The notes under the pieces are model-generated. The model ran no database searches, had not been told where the DNA came from, and saw only the letters and a list, made by a program, of their open reading frames with translations. Both the position numbers and the translations under genes were made by a program. 64,000 nucleotides of DNA. It comes from Curtobacterium sp. TC1 (GTDB lineage: Bacteria; Actinomycetota; Actinomycetes; Actinomycetales; Microbacteriaceae). How positions within the stretch are numbered: the stretch's first letter is position 1; every line of letters starts with the position of its first letter. The stretch covers positions 3,100,001 through 3,164,000 of the forward strand of contig NZ_CP081964.1 in assembly GCF_019844075.1 (NCBI RefSeq), in the 5' to 3' direction. Positions 7,835 to 15,849 of this stretch are shown piece after piece.

Positions 7835-7986
7835 CCAACCCCGGCGGGCTCACAGACGCGCACCGAACCGTGTTCTACCGACTTGTCGAACTGGATACCG
7901 CGCTCCGGCAGCAACCGCTCGGCGGTCAACCCTCGGCGGCGGCCCGCAGCGCGTCGCCCGGAAGCTGGCCGAATTCTGCCTTGTAG
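7828..7986 (+). CDS. Possible 52-residue protein closing the cassette
   Basis: 52 residues starting MLTNPGGLTDAHRTVFYRLV. It overlaps the previous stop by seven bases, and its 3' end overlaps the C-terminal end of the convergent AraC gene (7926-8876) by 61 bases. The first 35 residues look coding; the end looks like antisense to the AraC gene. It may be a real short protein or a chance extension. Confidence 0.35.
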   Translation: MLTNPGGLTDAHRTVFYRLVELDTALRQQPLGGQPSAAARSASPGSWPNSAL

Positions 7987-8876
7987 GACGCCGCGAACCG
8001 GCCGAGGTGCGTCAGCCCGACGGACCGGGCCACCGCTGCCACCGACTCGGCTTCGCCGGACTCGAGCTGCTCCCGCGCCAGCAGCAGCCGGATGCCCTTC
8101 AAATAGAACAGCGGCGACACCCCGTGGATGCGTCGGAACGCGCCCTGCAGTCCCCGCACGCTCATGCCCGCGGCCTGTGCGACGTCGTCGACGGTGATCC
8201 GCTCCGCGATGTGGTCCAGCAGGAACGCTTCGGCTTTCGTCAACCGGGTGCGCGCCGGTGCCTCACGGCCCTGCCCGACCGGCCAGTGCGGGACCGCGGT
8301 CAACAAGCCCGCGGCCGCGAATCGGACAAGCTCCCGCTCCCGCTCCAGCGACACCGGTCCGGTGCTGCCCAGGATCTCGGGAGCGATCGCACGCACAACC
8401 AGCCACCACGCCGCGAGCGGCGCCCCTTCCGGCACGTGATGGGGCTTGAACTCCAACGGTGCAGGGTTCCACCCGCCCCGTTCCGCGGCGACCTGCTCGA
8501 CGGTTTCCCGGTCGATGCGCACCACATCCTTCTGGAACCCCGCCCACCGAAACGACTGCCGGCCCTCCCGATACAGCACCGGCCGACCCCGCAGCAGCAC
8601 CTTCCCATCCACGGCGCCACAGCCGGATTTCAACCACACCACGAACACATCGCCACCGGACTCAACCTCCCCGCGAACGATTCCAGAGCATCGCGTCGAC
8701 TCCAGCGCCAGCAGCTGCGTCCCAGTCAACGTCTCCTCGAACGCAAACGCTGCCCCGTCCAGAACGCTTACTTGCAAACCGTGGGTCAGATGCGTTCGCG
8801 CCACCGCCTCGCGCGCCGCCGCCACCTCATGCGTTCGCACGGCCAGACGGGTCCGCTCCACCGTTGATTCATTCAC
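7926..8876 (-). CDS. AraC-family transcriptional regulator
   Basis: 316 residues. An N-terminal cupin-like ligand/dimer region (about 1-200) is followed by an AraC DNA-binding domain of two helix-turn-helix units: ITVDDVAQAAGMSVRGLQGAFRRIHGVSPLFYLKGIRL and then ESVAAVARSVGLTHLGRFAASYKAEFGQLPGDALR. The length and layout match regulators such as the FeaR/AraC_binding_2 group. It is transcribed toward the small-gene cassette and overlaps its last frame. The effector is unknown. Two shorter proteins with related C-terminal domains lie at 9541-9918 and 12047-12484. Confidence 0.85.
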   Translation of the reverse strand: MNESTVERTRLAVRTHEVAAAREAVARTHLTHGLQVSVLDGAAFAFEETLTGTQLLALESTRCSGIVRGEVESGGDVFVVWLKSGCGAVDGKVLLRGRPVLYREGRQSFRWAGFQKDVVRIDRETVEQVAAERGGWNPAPLEFKPHHVPEGAPLAAWWLVVRAIAPEILGSTGPVSLERERELVRFAAAGLLTAVPHWPVGQGREAPARTRLTKAEAFLLDHIAERITVDDVAQAAGMSVRGLQGAFRRIHGVSPLFYLKGIRLLLAREQLESGEAESVAAVARSVGLTHLGRFAASYKAEFGQLPGDALRAAAEG

Positions 8877-9135
8877 ACCAACGATTCTGCCGAAGCCGCC
8901 ACCACGACGTCGCCGGACTACCAGCGAAAGTGGGTTCCCGGGAGCGACGCAACGTTCGGGTCATCCCGCCACCCCCGGGATAGCGCACTCCCCCACCAGC
9001 CTCAAGGCAGGAAAGGCAAGCCTCTCGAACGGGAAACGAGTGTCACGCAAGCATCACTGCCACGGAGCGCTCCACGCAGCATAGAACCGACCGTCCACCG
9101 GCGGAACCCTCTGTCCAGTTCCCCGGAAGAGGTTC

Positions 9136-9172
9136 GGGATGTCGGCCACGCACCACACGCCACCGACATCCC
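9136..9172. terminator. 10-bp hairpin in non-coding stretch
   Basis: Perfect arms GGGATGTCGG/CCGACATCCC with a 17-base loop. It is not next to a stop codon, so it may end an unrecognised transcript or act as a regulatory hairpin. Confidence 0.4.
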
Positions 9173-9297
9173 GCACGCGCCACATCCTGACCCGAACAGG
9201 GGGCGCACCATCAACGATGCGACCACGCGCATGTCCTGACAAGTCGGCACTACAGAGGACCCCGCTTCGGCGACGGACCGGGACCGAACGGGGCAGG

Positions 9298-9324
9298 TCT
9301 GGCCGCCACCCGAAGGCGGCCAGA
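9298..9324. terminator. 10-bp GC-rich hairpin
   Basis: Perfect arms TCTGGCCGCC/GGCGGCCAGA with a 7-base loop. It lies about 220 bases from the end of the minus-strand gene at 9541-9918 and could terminate it. Confidence 0.45.
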
Positions 9325-9540
9325 CATCCCGGAGCGACACCACACAAACGCGGCTTCAGCTGCGAAGCAGATACCCGAACCTGCTCATGAACAGAGTCAA
9401 ACAGCCCTCACCACGCGGATCCATCCCCAAAACAGGGGGAACGGCCGTTCTCTCGCACCGGACTCGACGCGACACTGGTCTGCGCATCTGCCCTGGCAGC
9501 CCCAACTCCAGGGCACTCGCTGGAGCCCTCAAGCCAGCAG

Positions 9541-9918
9541 TTAGGCGCGGGCGGCGTGTGCGGTCTCGGACGGTGTCTCACCGTACTGGGCCCGGTAGTA
9601 GGCGGAGAACCGGCCGAAGTGCGCAATCCCACTCGCCGCCGCAGCCGTTCCGACCGGCTGATACGGGTTCGCGAGGATCATCTGTCGTGCCCGATGCAAC
9701 CGCAGCACCCGGACCACGAGGGAGGGCGGCATCCCCAGATCCCGCTGGAACGCTTCCTGCAGGCCCCGTTTGCTGTAGCCGCTCGCCGCCGCGATCTCCG
9801 GCGCCGTCAGCCGCCCCCGATACCGCGACCCGATACAGACCAACGCTCGAGCCACCGCCGGCTTCTGCGCGCCAACATCGATCCCCACCGCTGCAAGCTC
9901 GTCCGACAACGTCGACAT
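9541..9918 (-). CDS. Short AraC-type DNA-binding protein
   Basis: 125 residues, essentially only the AraC DNA-binding domain: LTAPEIAAASGYSKRGLQEAFQRDLGMPPSLVVRVLRLHRARQ, then VGTAAAASGIAHFGRFSAYYRAQYGETPSE. Full-length AraC proteins are 280-320 residues, so the sensor half is missing. The sequence resembles the C-terminal part of the regulator at 7926-8876, and it may be a trimmed paralogue. The start is the only ATG that includes the full domain. It could act as a constitutive DNA binder or compete with the longer protein. Confidence 0.75.
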   Translation of the reverse strand: MSTLSDELAAVGIDVGAQKPAVARALVCIGSRYRGRLTAPEIAAASGYSKRGLQEAFQRDLGMPPSLVVRVLRLHRARQMILANPYQPVGTAAAASGIAHFGRFSAYYRAQYGETPSETAHAARA

Positions 9919-10403
9919 GAACCGACCGTAGACCCACGGTCACGGATCGAAAAAGCGTCCCCGAGGACAGCCGCCGCGGCCGGCACGCTTTGCTCGGGCG
10001 TTCACACCAACACCCCATCCCTGCCCGGCCGCGCTCTCGGGAACCGGAACAGCATGATGCTCACACACCGTCAACGCCCACCCCGACGGCCCCACCGCGT
10101 GCGGACGAAACGAAACCGCAACCACTCCCGGGAGCCGGCAATGATGCCAAGCACACCGCACCTCCCAGATCGTCCAACGAGACAACTTGAGCTCGGACGG
10201 CAGCACGTCGCTCTCCCGGTGCTGTGGTCGCGGCTGAGGTCTGCGGCTATCTCGACAAAGCTCGCCCCGGAGTTTGAGTGTCGGTTGAGCCGCCGTGCGC
10301 GGCCTCGGGCGGATCGTGCCGCGAAAGGTGACGTCCGAGATAGCGTGCGTATTGAGTCGTTTGCCCGGACCTAGCACTGCGCTCTGAGCAGGGGAGGTTC
10401 GTG
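9919..10403. other. Gap before the GAF-ANTAR operon
   Basis: 485 bases between divergent genes. No gene was recognised. It should contain the promoter of the leader ORF/GAF-ANTAR operon. No strong palindrome was seen. Confidence 0.4.
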
Positions 10404-10466
10404 ATGGCTGTGTCACCGTCCGGTTGGAGCGCGGCCTGCGGCTGCGGCTGCGGGTTCGGGCGATGA
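10404..10466 (+). CDS. 20-residue leader peptide coupled to GAF-ANTAR gene
   Basis: A short frame, MAVSPSGWSAACGCGCGFGR, with the best ribosome-binding site of the area (GGGGAGG, six bases before the ATG). Its TGA overlaps the ATG of the next gene as ATGA, so ribosomes finishing the leader would start the regulator. The Cys-Gly run near the end suggests sensing of cysteine supply or of thiol stress, but this is inference. It could also simply improve translation initiation of the downstream gene. Confidence 0.45.
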   Translation: MAVSPSGWSAACGCGCGFGR

Positions 10467-11167
10467 GCGACGAGGGGTTCATCGACGCGGTCGCTGCGCT
10501 GTACGGCGCCGGCGATCAGGATGACCTGTGCGCACCGTTCCTGTCGGCGTTGCCGGTGACCGGCGTTGCTATCTCGACGCTTGGTGAGCCCTTCGGGCCT
10601 GAGACCGTGTGTGCGAGCGACTCGACGGCAGTCCGGTTGGATGAGATCCAGTTCGACCTGGGGGAAGGTCCGTCCTGGGACGCGATGCGGTCTCGGCTGC
10701 CGGTGCTCGAGCCGGATCTGCAGGCATCGACGTCTGAGCAGTGGCCGGTCACGTTGATGGCGCTCCAGGTCATTCACCTCGGCGCGGTGTTCGCGTTCCC
10801 GATGCATGTCGGCACGCTCAACATCGGCACTGTTGACCTGTACAACCGAGCCGCTACTGCCCTTGCCGGAGACGTCGTCGCAGATGCGGCCGCGCTCACT
10901 GAAGCCGTCAGCCGGCAGGTGCTGCATCGTGCTCTCGCCCGCCGCGAAGACACCGGTGCCGGCGCCCACGATGTCAGCCGTTACTCCCGGCGCGAGATCT
11001 ACCAGGCCTCGGGCATGGTCGCCGCGCAGACCGGCGCGGACGTGAACGACGCCCTGCTGCTCCTCCGCGCGTCCGCGTACACCGCCGGCCGCACCGTCCG
11101 TGACCTCGCAAACGACGTGATCCACCGCACGGTCGACTTCACCGACCGCGACGGCTCCGGCTTCTGA
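10463..11167 (+). CDS. GAF-ANTAR regulator (RNA-binding antiterminator type)
   Basis: 234 residues. A GAF-like sensor domain spans about 15-150 (GVAISTLGEP, FDLGEGPSWDAMRS, FAFPMHVGTLNIGTVDLY). A C-terminal ANTAR domain spans about 175-232 (EIYQASGMVAAQTGADVNDALLLLRASAYTAGRTVRDLANDVI). ANTAR domains bind dual-hairpin RNA and prevent termination. ATG 10463 sits on the ATGA overlap with the leader ORF; the upstream ATG at 10424 would add implausible basic residues. A second GAF-ANTAR gene follows 14 bases after the stop. Confidence 0.85.
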   Translation: MSDEGFIDAVAALYGAGDQDDLCAPFLSALPVTGVAISTLGEPFGPETVCASDSTAVRLDEIQFDLGEGPSWDAMRSRLPVLEPDLQASTSEQWPVTLMALQVIHLGAVFAFPMHVGTLNIGTVDLYNRAATALAGDVVADAAALTEAVSRQVLHRALARREDTGAGAHDVSRYSRREIYQASGMVAAQTGADVNDALLLLRASAYTAGRTVRDLANDVIHRTVDFTDRDGSGF

Positions 11168-11181
11168 GGAAGGAAGCAGCC

Positions 11182-11913
11182 ATGGTCAGAACCCGAGAAC
11201 AGCAACTCGTCGAAACGTTCGTCACCCTCACCGACACACTCGTCGCCGACTACGACATCGTCGAACTGTTGCAGTCCCTCGTCGACAACGCCACCGAGCT
11301 GTTCGACGCAACTGCGGCCGGGATCTTGCTCGTCAACCAGTCGCAGGACCTGGAAGTGGTGGTCTCCACCAGTGAGCGCAGCGCGCTCGTCGGGTTGCTG
11401 CAGCTCGAAGCCGGGGAGGGGCCGTGTGTGGAGGCGTTCACGACGGGGTCACCGGTGTCCGTACAGGACGCCGACGAGATGCGTCGACGGTGGCCACAGT
11501 TCGCGGCAGCGTCGCAGGAAGCCGGCTACACCTCCGTGCACTCCATCCCGCTGCGGCTGCGCGACACCGTCCTCGGATCGATGAACCTGTTCCGCGAGAC
11601 ACCCGGCGCACTCAACGAAGACGACGCGATCGCGGCGCGGGCACTCACCGACGTCGCAACGATCAGCATCCTGCAACAGCGCAACGTCGACCACGCCACC
11701 TTGGCGCAGGCGCAACTGCAGCAGGCACTGAACAGCCGCGTCGTCATCGAACAGGCCAAGGGGTTCGTCTCCCACACGCACCACGTCGACATGGACACAG
11801 CGTTCCAGCTGCTCCGCGGCTACGCCCGTTCGCACCAGATCCGGCTCGCCGACCTCGCGCGTTCGGTCGTGCGCCGCGAGACGGTCATCCCCACCGTCAA
11901 CGAGGACGCGTGA
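11182..11913 (+). CDS. GAF-ANTAR regulator, second of tandem pair
   Basis: 243 residues: a helical N-terminus, a GAF domain (about 25-165; LFDATAAGILLVNQ, LQLEAGEGPCVEAF, PLRLRDTVLGSMNLF), then ANTAR (about 178-235; ALNSRVVIEQAKGFVSHTHH, AFQLLRGYARSHQIRLADLARSVV). The ANTAR RNA-binding positions look better preserved than in the first protein. A strong AGGAAGGAAG ribosome site precedes the ATG. The tandem order suggests the two proteins act together, for example as a heterodimer sharing RNA targets. The ligand of the GAF domain is unknown. Confidence 0.88.
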   Translation: MVRTREQQLVETFVTLTDTLVADYDIVELLQSLVDNATELFDATAAGILLVNQSQDLEVVVSTSERSALVGLLQLEAGEGPCVEAFTTGSPVSVQDADEMRRRWPQFAAASQEAGYTSVHSIPLRLRDTVLGSMNLFRETPGALNEDDAIAARALTDVATISILQQRNVDHATLAQAQLQQALNSRVVIEQAKGFVSHTHHVDMDTAFQLLRGYARSHQIRLADLARSVVRRETVIPTVNEDA

Positions 11914-12046
11914 CACTGCGCGGTTCTCCAGATCACGACGCTGGTCTTGCGTGAGCGGGAACCGACCACCTACGGTTGCGTCTCAGCTGCCCCAGCCCTT
12001 GGTCGCCGGAACACCACCCCATTCCGATGACGACCGAGAGGACATC

Positions 12047-12484
12047 GTGACATCGCAGCGTTGTTCCCTCGACGTTCCGGTATCGGGTACCCCGAGCCAC
12101 CGGTCGGGTGCCGACCCGAACGAGTACCCGACCGGTCTCACCACCCCGATCAACACGCCAATGCCGGCGCGCCTGGCGGTCGCCGTCGCGTTCATCGAAA
12201 CCCACGCTGCCGAAACCCTGTCCGCTGGGACGATCGCCTCCGCCGCCGACCTGAGCATCCGGGACTCGCAACTGCAGTTCCTCGCCCACTTCGGCGTCGC
12301 ACCGATGCAGTACGTCCGGCAGCTCCGACTCGAAGGGGTCCGCGCTGAACTCAGTGCCGTCCCCGCGAGGAACGATGTGGGGGCCATCGCCCGGAGGTGG
12401 GGGTTCGCGCATCTCGGCCGGTTCACCGACACGTACATCCATCACTTCGGGGAAGCCCCGGATTCGCTCGAACTGAACCGATGA
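12047..12484 (+). CDS. Small AraC-type DNA-binding protein
   Basis: 145 residues. After a disordered N-terminus (about 1-40), a complete AraC two-helix-turn-helix domain is present: LSAGTIASAADLSIRDSQLQFLAHFGVAPMQYVRQLRLEGVR and DVGAIARRWGFAHLGRFTDTYIHHFGEAP. The GTG at 12047 is preferred because AGAGGA precedes it by six bases; the frame also allows a GTG at 11951. It lies about 130 bases after the ANTAR gene on the same strand and may be in that operon. Like the 9541-9918 protein, it lacks the usual sensor half. Confidence 0.75.
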   Translation: MTSQRCSLDVPVSGTPSHRSGADPNEYPTGLTTPINTPMPARLAVAVAFIETHAAETLSAGTIASAADLSIRDSQLQFLAHFGVAPMQYVRQLRLEGVRAELSAVPARNDVGAIARRWGFAHLGRFTDTYIHHFGEAPDSLELNR

Positions 12485-12674
12485 GTCGGGTGGCAGCTGA
12501 ATCGACACCCACCAGGCGTCGAGAAGAGTCTCGTTCACCGGGTGACCGGACTGTTCGGGTCAAGACGGTGACGCGGGAGGAACGCAGTACCGCTGCGATC
12601 CGGCGAGTCGGAATCGAGTTCACCCCTCTTCCGACTCGCCCACTCCCATGCACCGAGTCAAGTCGGCCAACGCC

Positions 12675-13083
12675 TGACAAAAACAGCTGGGACTGCTGCA
12701 GGTTGAGACCATCGGCGACGTTGATCGAGTGTTCGAGGAGAAGATCTCCGGCGGCGCACGCACCACCGCTTGGCCCCGGCCGACTGCATCGGATACGTCC
12801 GGGTCGCATCGACGGACAGGCTCGCCCGTTCCCTCGGCGGCCTTCGGGACATCGTCGCCGACTTCACCGCGAAGGGCGCATCGGTTGAGTTCGGGAAGGA
12901 GCAGCAGACCTACAGCCGCGACACTGACGACGCGATCGGCCGGCTCATGCTCAACCTCCTCGGCGCGTTCGCCGAATTCGAACGCACCCTCATCTGTGAT
13001 TCATCAGCACCGGCGTCCCGAAGCCCACAGTCGCTCGAGGACTTGGTGTCGACAGAACCACCCTGTACCGGATGCTGGCCACG
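12675..13083 (+). pseudogene. Decayed serine recombinase/resolvase gene
   Basis: Three fragments in resolvase order but not in one clean frame. First, after an in-frame TGA, QLGLLQVETIGDVDRVFEEKISGG. Next, a stretch beginning at DRLARSLGGLRDIVADFTAKGASVEF and running on to GRLMLNLLGAFAEFERTLI (12820-12995). Last, KPTVARGLGVDRTTLYRML, the C-terminal helix-turn-helix (about 13024-13080). The N-terminal catalytic Ser region is lost and parts between are missing. It is a relic of a Tn3-type or integrative element and supports horizontal origin for this block. Confidence 0.7.
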
Positions 13084-13567
13084 CCCCTCTCCCCTACCGC
13101 TCCGAACGCAGCCGTCGGCGACGTCGCCGGCGTGTAGCGTTCAACGCCCCGGACTCACGCACACCGCGATCACAACACGACGCATCGCCGGCGGCATGGA
13201 GTTCCTCACGGTCCGCGGGCTGCACCGTAGTGCTGCTACAACGATCGGTGCTGCCGTGGTCGGCCGGTGGTGGCGGCGCGACTCGCCGTTCCCGATCAGT
13301 GCCTCAGCGGCAGCGGCGACGAGGGCAAGGCGGTGAGGGTTCCGGGTCCACGTCCGTCGCAAATGTCCACGCTACGCAGCCCCATTCGGAGCAGCTGTGG
13401 CGTCCCGTCCCCGACAGATCCCTGCCGGTTGGCCGGCTCTTGCACGACGACGGTCCGACCGCGGGGCACGAGCCTTTCGCTGTCTGGATGAGGTCCCTCA
13501 TTCGAGGGGGTTGGGTTGCGGCTGCCGGTGTCACAGGTCCGTGACGCCACAGAACAGGGAGAGTCTC
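13084..13567. other. Gap before the stress module
   Basis: About 480 bases after the recombinase relic without a recognisable gene. It may contain further decayed mobile-element sequence and should hold the promoter of the 13568 operon. Confidence 0.4.
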
Positions 13568-14281
13568 ATGAGCGACACCACCGACCCCCGCCAGCCAGTT
13601 CCAGGCAGCGACGGCGATCGAGTAGACAATTCGGTGCCCGCCGATCGTGCCGTCCCAGTGCCGCGTCCAGATGACGACCACGCGCGCTCCACGGGGAAGG
13701 ACCACACGCCGACGGACCGCGAAGTCGTCGTTGGCCGGGAGAAGGAAGAGTTCAGCGGCTTCAAGTGGGGATCGGCGTTTTTCGGTTGGCTCACCGCCAC
13801 CGGTACCGCCGTGCTGCTGACCGCGATTCTCAGCGCCGTCGGCGCCGGTGTCGGGCTCGGCACGAACAACGGTGACGTCAACGACGCTGCGGAGAACGTG
13901 ACGAAGAACGGTGACGTCGTCGGCATCGTCGGCGCGATCGCCCTTGCCGTGATCCTGTTCGTCGCGTACTACTGCGGCGGGTACGTTGCGGGCCGCATGG
14001 CACGCTTCGCCGGCGTCAAGCAGGGCCTCGGCGTGTGGATCTGGGCGGTCGTCATCGCGATCGTGGTCGCGATCGTTGCAGCGATTGCAGGATCGCAGTT
14101 CAACATCCTCGGTCAGCTCAACAGTTTCCCCAGGATCCCCATCGACGAGGGCACGTTGACCGTAACCGGCATCGTGACGGTCGCCATCGTTGCCGTCATC
14201 AGCCTCGTCGGCGCGATCCTCGGCGGCTTGGGCGGGATGCGATATCACCGGAAGGTCGACCGTGTCGGCCTCGGCCGGTGA
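13568..14281 (+). CDS. Four-TM membrane protein (possibly YrzE/TIGR04086-like)
   Basis: 237 residues. The N-terminal 75 residues are polar and charged (many Asp and Arg), followed by four membrane segments (about 76-97, 115-140, 156-175 and 200-225). A short motif, YYCGGYVAGRMARF, ends the second segment. Such layouts occur in the YrzE-type membrane family, but the match is from memory and weak. AGGGAGAG precedes the ATG. The gene begins a same-strand group with the PRC/DUF2382 and CsbD genes, all of which look like stress-induced proteins. Confidence 0.75.
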   Translation: MSDTTDPRQPVPGSDGDRVDNSVPADRAVPVPRPDDDHARSTGKDHTPTDREVVVGREKEEFSGFKWGSAFFGWLTATGTAVLLTAILSAVGAGVGLGTNNGDVNDAAENVTKNGDVVGIVGAIALAVILFVAYYCGGYVAGRMARFAGVKQGLGVWIWAVVIAIVVAIVAAIAGSQFNILGQLNSFPRIPIDEGTLTVTGIVTVAIVAVISLVGAILGGLGGMRYHRKVDRVGLGR

Positions 14282-14332
14282 CACCAGCTTCACCATCAGC
14301 ACAGCAGACATGCCCGAACTGAAGGAGACATC

Positions 14333-15172
14333 ATGATCGACAACGACACCGTCAACGCCATCTTCGACACCAAGGTCGTCGACGAGTCCGGAAACAAGGT
14401 CGGCACCGTCAAGCAGGTGTACCTCGAGAACGCCACCGGCCAGCCCCTGTTCGCCTCCGTCTCGACGGGTCTGTTCGGAACGTCGGAGTCATTCGTGCCG
14501 CTGCAGGACGCAACGTTCACCGGCGACGAGCTCCGCGTCGGCTACGACAAGGACAAGATCAAGGACGCACCCCGCGTCGAAGCGGACGGCGAACTGTCTG
14601 AGCAGGAACAAGACCGCATCTTCGACTACTACGGCCTCGGCACCCGCGGCACGGACAGGACAGACACTGGTCACGGGACCACCGGAGCCGTCGACGGTCG
14701 CTACGGCACCGACGCCACGGACACCGCGGCCGACTACACCGGCACCGAGACCACGGAAGCTGCCGGGCAGGACACGTCGGGCCCGAACACCGACGACGCG
14801 ATGACCCGGTCCGAGGAGCGCCTCAACGTCGGCACGCAGAACGTGCAGACCGGACGTGCGCGCCTTCGGAAGCACATCGTCACCGAGCAGCAGAACGTCA
14901 CGGTTCCAGTGCAGCACGAGGAGCTTCGCGTCGAGTCGGAGCCGATCACAGACTCCAACGTCGGCGACACGCTCGACGGCCCGGCCCTGTCCGAGGAAGA
15001 GCACGAAGTAACCCTCAGCGCGGAGCGTGTCGTGGTCGACAAGGAGACCGTCCCGGTCGAGCGCGTCCGTGTCGGGAAGGAGACCGTCACCGAACAACAG
15101 CAGGTGTCCGAGGACGTCGCGCACGAGGAGATCGACCTCGACGAGGACGGCACCGACCGCGCACGAAGCTGA
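14333..15172 (+). CDS. PRC-barrel and DUF2382 domain stress protein
   Basis: 279 residues. The N-terminal PRC-barrel (about 1-85) shows VVDESGNKVGTVKQVYLENATG and SFVPLQDATF. A Thr/Asp/Gly-rich linker follows (about 105-160), then DUF2382 (about 160-275) with EERLNVGTQNVQTGRARLRKH and repeated ERVxVxKETV units. Proteins with this pair of domains are common in actinobacteria and cyanobacteria and are often linked to general stress, but the molecular role is unknown. Strong AAGGAG upstream. The hairpin at 15197-15215 follows, separating it from the CsbD gene. Confidence 0.9.
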   Translation: MIDNDTVNAIFDTKVVDESGNKVGTVKQVYLENATGQPLFASVSTGLFGTSESFVPLQDATFTGDELRVGYDKDKIKDAPRVEADGELSEQEQDRIFDYYGLGTRGTDRTDTGHGTTGAVDGRYGTDATDTAADYTGTETTEAAGQDTSGPNTDDAMTRSEERLNVGTQNVQTGRARLRKHIVTEQQNVTVPVQHEELRVESEPITDSNVGDTLDGPALSEEEHEVTLSAERVVVDKETVPVERVRVGKETVTEQQQVSEDVAHEEIDLDEDGTDRARS

Positions 15173-15196
15173 CCTGACCAGTTGCACGAAGCCGGT

Positions 15197-15215
15197 CCGC
15201 TCCACTCCGGAGCGG
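15197..15215 (+). terminator. Terminator after PRC/DUF2382 gene
   Basis: Arms CCGCTCC/GGAGCGG with a 5-base loop, 24 bases past the stop. Followed by a moderately T-rich stretch. Confidence 0.6.
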
Positions 15216-15345
15216 GCGGCGTTCGTCTTGTGCCTGCCGATCTGACGTCTGAGGAACGCCGCTTCCTGGCTGGCACGGCCATCGGCGGCGGCCGCGTACG
15301 GTCAGCGACATCGCGCACGTCGTGCGCAATGGATCGGAGGAACAC

Positions 15346-15516
15346 ATGGGACTCGACGACAAGATCAAGAACGCCGGGCAGGACCTCGCCGGAAAGGCGA
15401 AGGAGACCGTCGGTGAGCACAAGGGTGACGACAGCCTCCAGGCCGACGGCCAGAAGGACCAGGCCTCAGCGTCGGCGAAGAAGGCTGGCGAAGACGTCAA
15501 GGACGCCTTCAAGTAA
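15346..15516 (+). CDS. CsbD-family general stress protein
   Basis: 56 residues, MGLDDKIKNAGQDLAGKAKE at the start, with the typical CsbD pattern of KAKETVGEHKGDDSLQADGQ and KAGEDVKDAF at the end. These are small, highly charged, mostly disordered proteins induced by general stress (SigB-controlled in Bacillus). ATG 15346 is chosen because GGAGG ends five bases before it. A 12-bp hairpin follows directly (15532-15563). Confidence 0.92.
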   Translation: MGLDDKIKNAGQDLAGKAKETVGEHKGDDSLQADGQKDQASASAKKAGEDVKDAFK

Positions 15517-15531
15517 GCAGCGTCGAACAGG

Positions 15532-15563
15532 CTGATGGCTCGCGACAGGTGGCGGGCCATCAG
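15532..15563 (+). terminator. Terminator after CsbD gene
   Basis: Arms CTGATGGCTCGC/GCGGGCCATCAG (one G-T wobble) with an 8-base loop, 16 bases past the CsbD stop codon. Confidence 0.7.
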
Positions 15564-15666
15564 CATGCGAAGGCGCGATCACCTCTCAGCGGACCGGTCG
15601 CGATGTCTCGGGCAGCCGTGTAGGGATCCACGCGTCCGCTGCCGCGACATGCGCCGACAAGCAAGA

Positions 15667-15807
15667 TCAGGCAGAGCCGATCGGCGTCCGTTGCCGGTTG
15701 CGAGAACTCCGCGCCGATACCGTTGACGACACCGCGCTGCGCACGGACAGCAGCACGTGGCCGTCCTTGGTCGGCAGCCCGACCGAGATGTTCCGGATGC
15801 TGCCCAT
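15667..15807 (-). pseudogene. Possible NUDIX hydrolase remnant
   Basis: The first 20 residues from 15807 (MGSIRNISVGLPTKDGHVLL) look like the opening beta strand of a NUDIX hydrolase, but then the frame becomes Ser/Arg-rich and ends after 46 residues. The GX5EX7REUXEEXGU NUDIX box is absent. It is probably a decayed gene beside the duplicated membrane-protein gene; a chance likeness cannot be excluded. Confidence 0.3.
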
Positions 15808-15849
15808 CACGCCACTCTGCCACCGGTGCGGGTTCGGTAGGTTCAGACC

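Larger units (their letters stand above)
8877..9540. other. Long non-coding stretch with two hairpins and two TTCGGGTCA motifs
   Basis: 664 bases without a convincing gene. It carries TTCGGGTCA at 8955-8963 and its complement at 9188-9196, and the hairpins at 9136-9172 and 9298-9324. Upstream of 8876 it should contain the promoter of the AraC gene. Confidence 0.5.

Noticed and set aside
9139..9390. 83-codon frame in the long non-coding stretch
   Set aside because: It runs through two hairpins and has Arg/Pro/Thr-rich composition; no ribosome site.
12481..12888. Frame starting on the stop of the AraC-type gene (ATGA)
   Set aside because: Although the overlap is suggestive, the product is Arg/Pro/Ser-rich without any fold and runs through the recombinase relic in the wrong frame.
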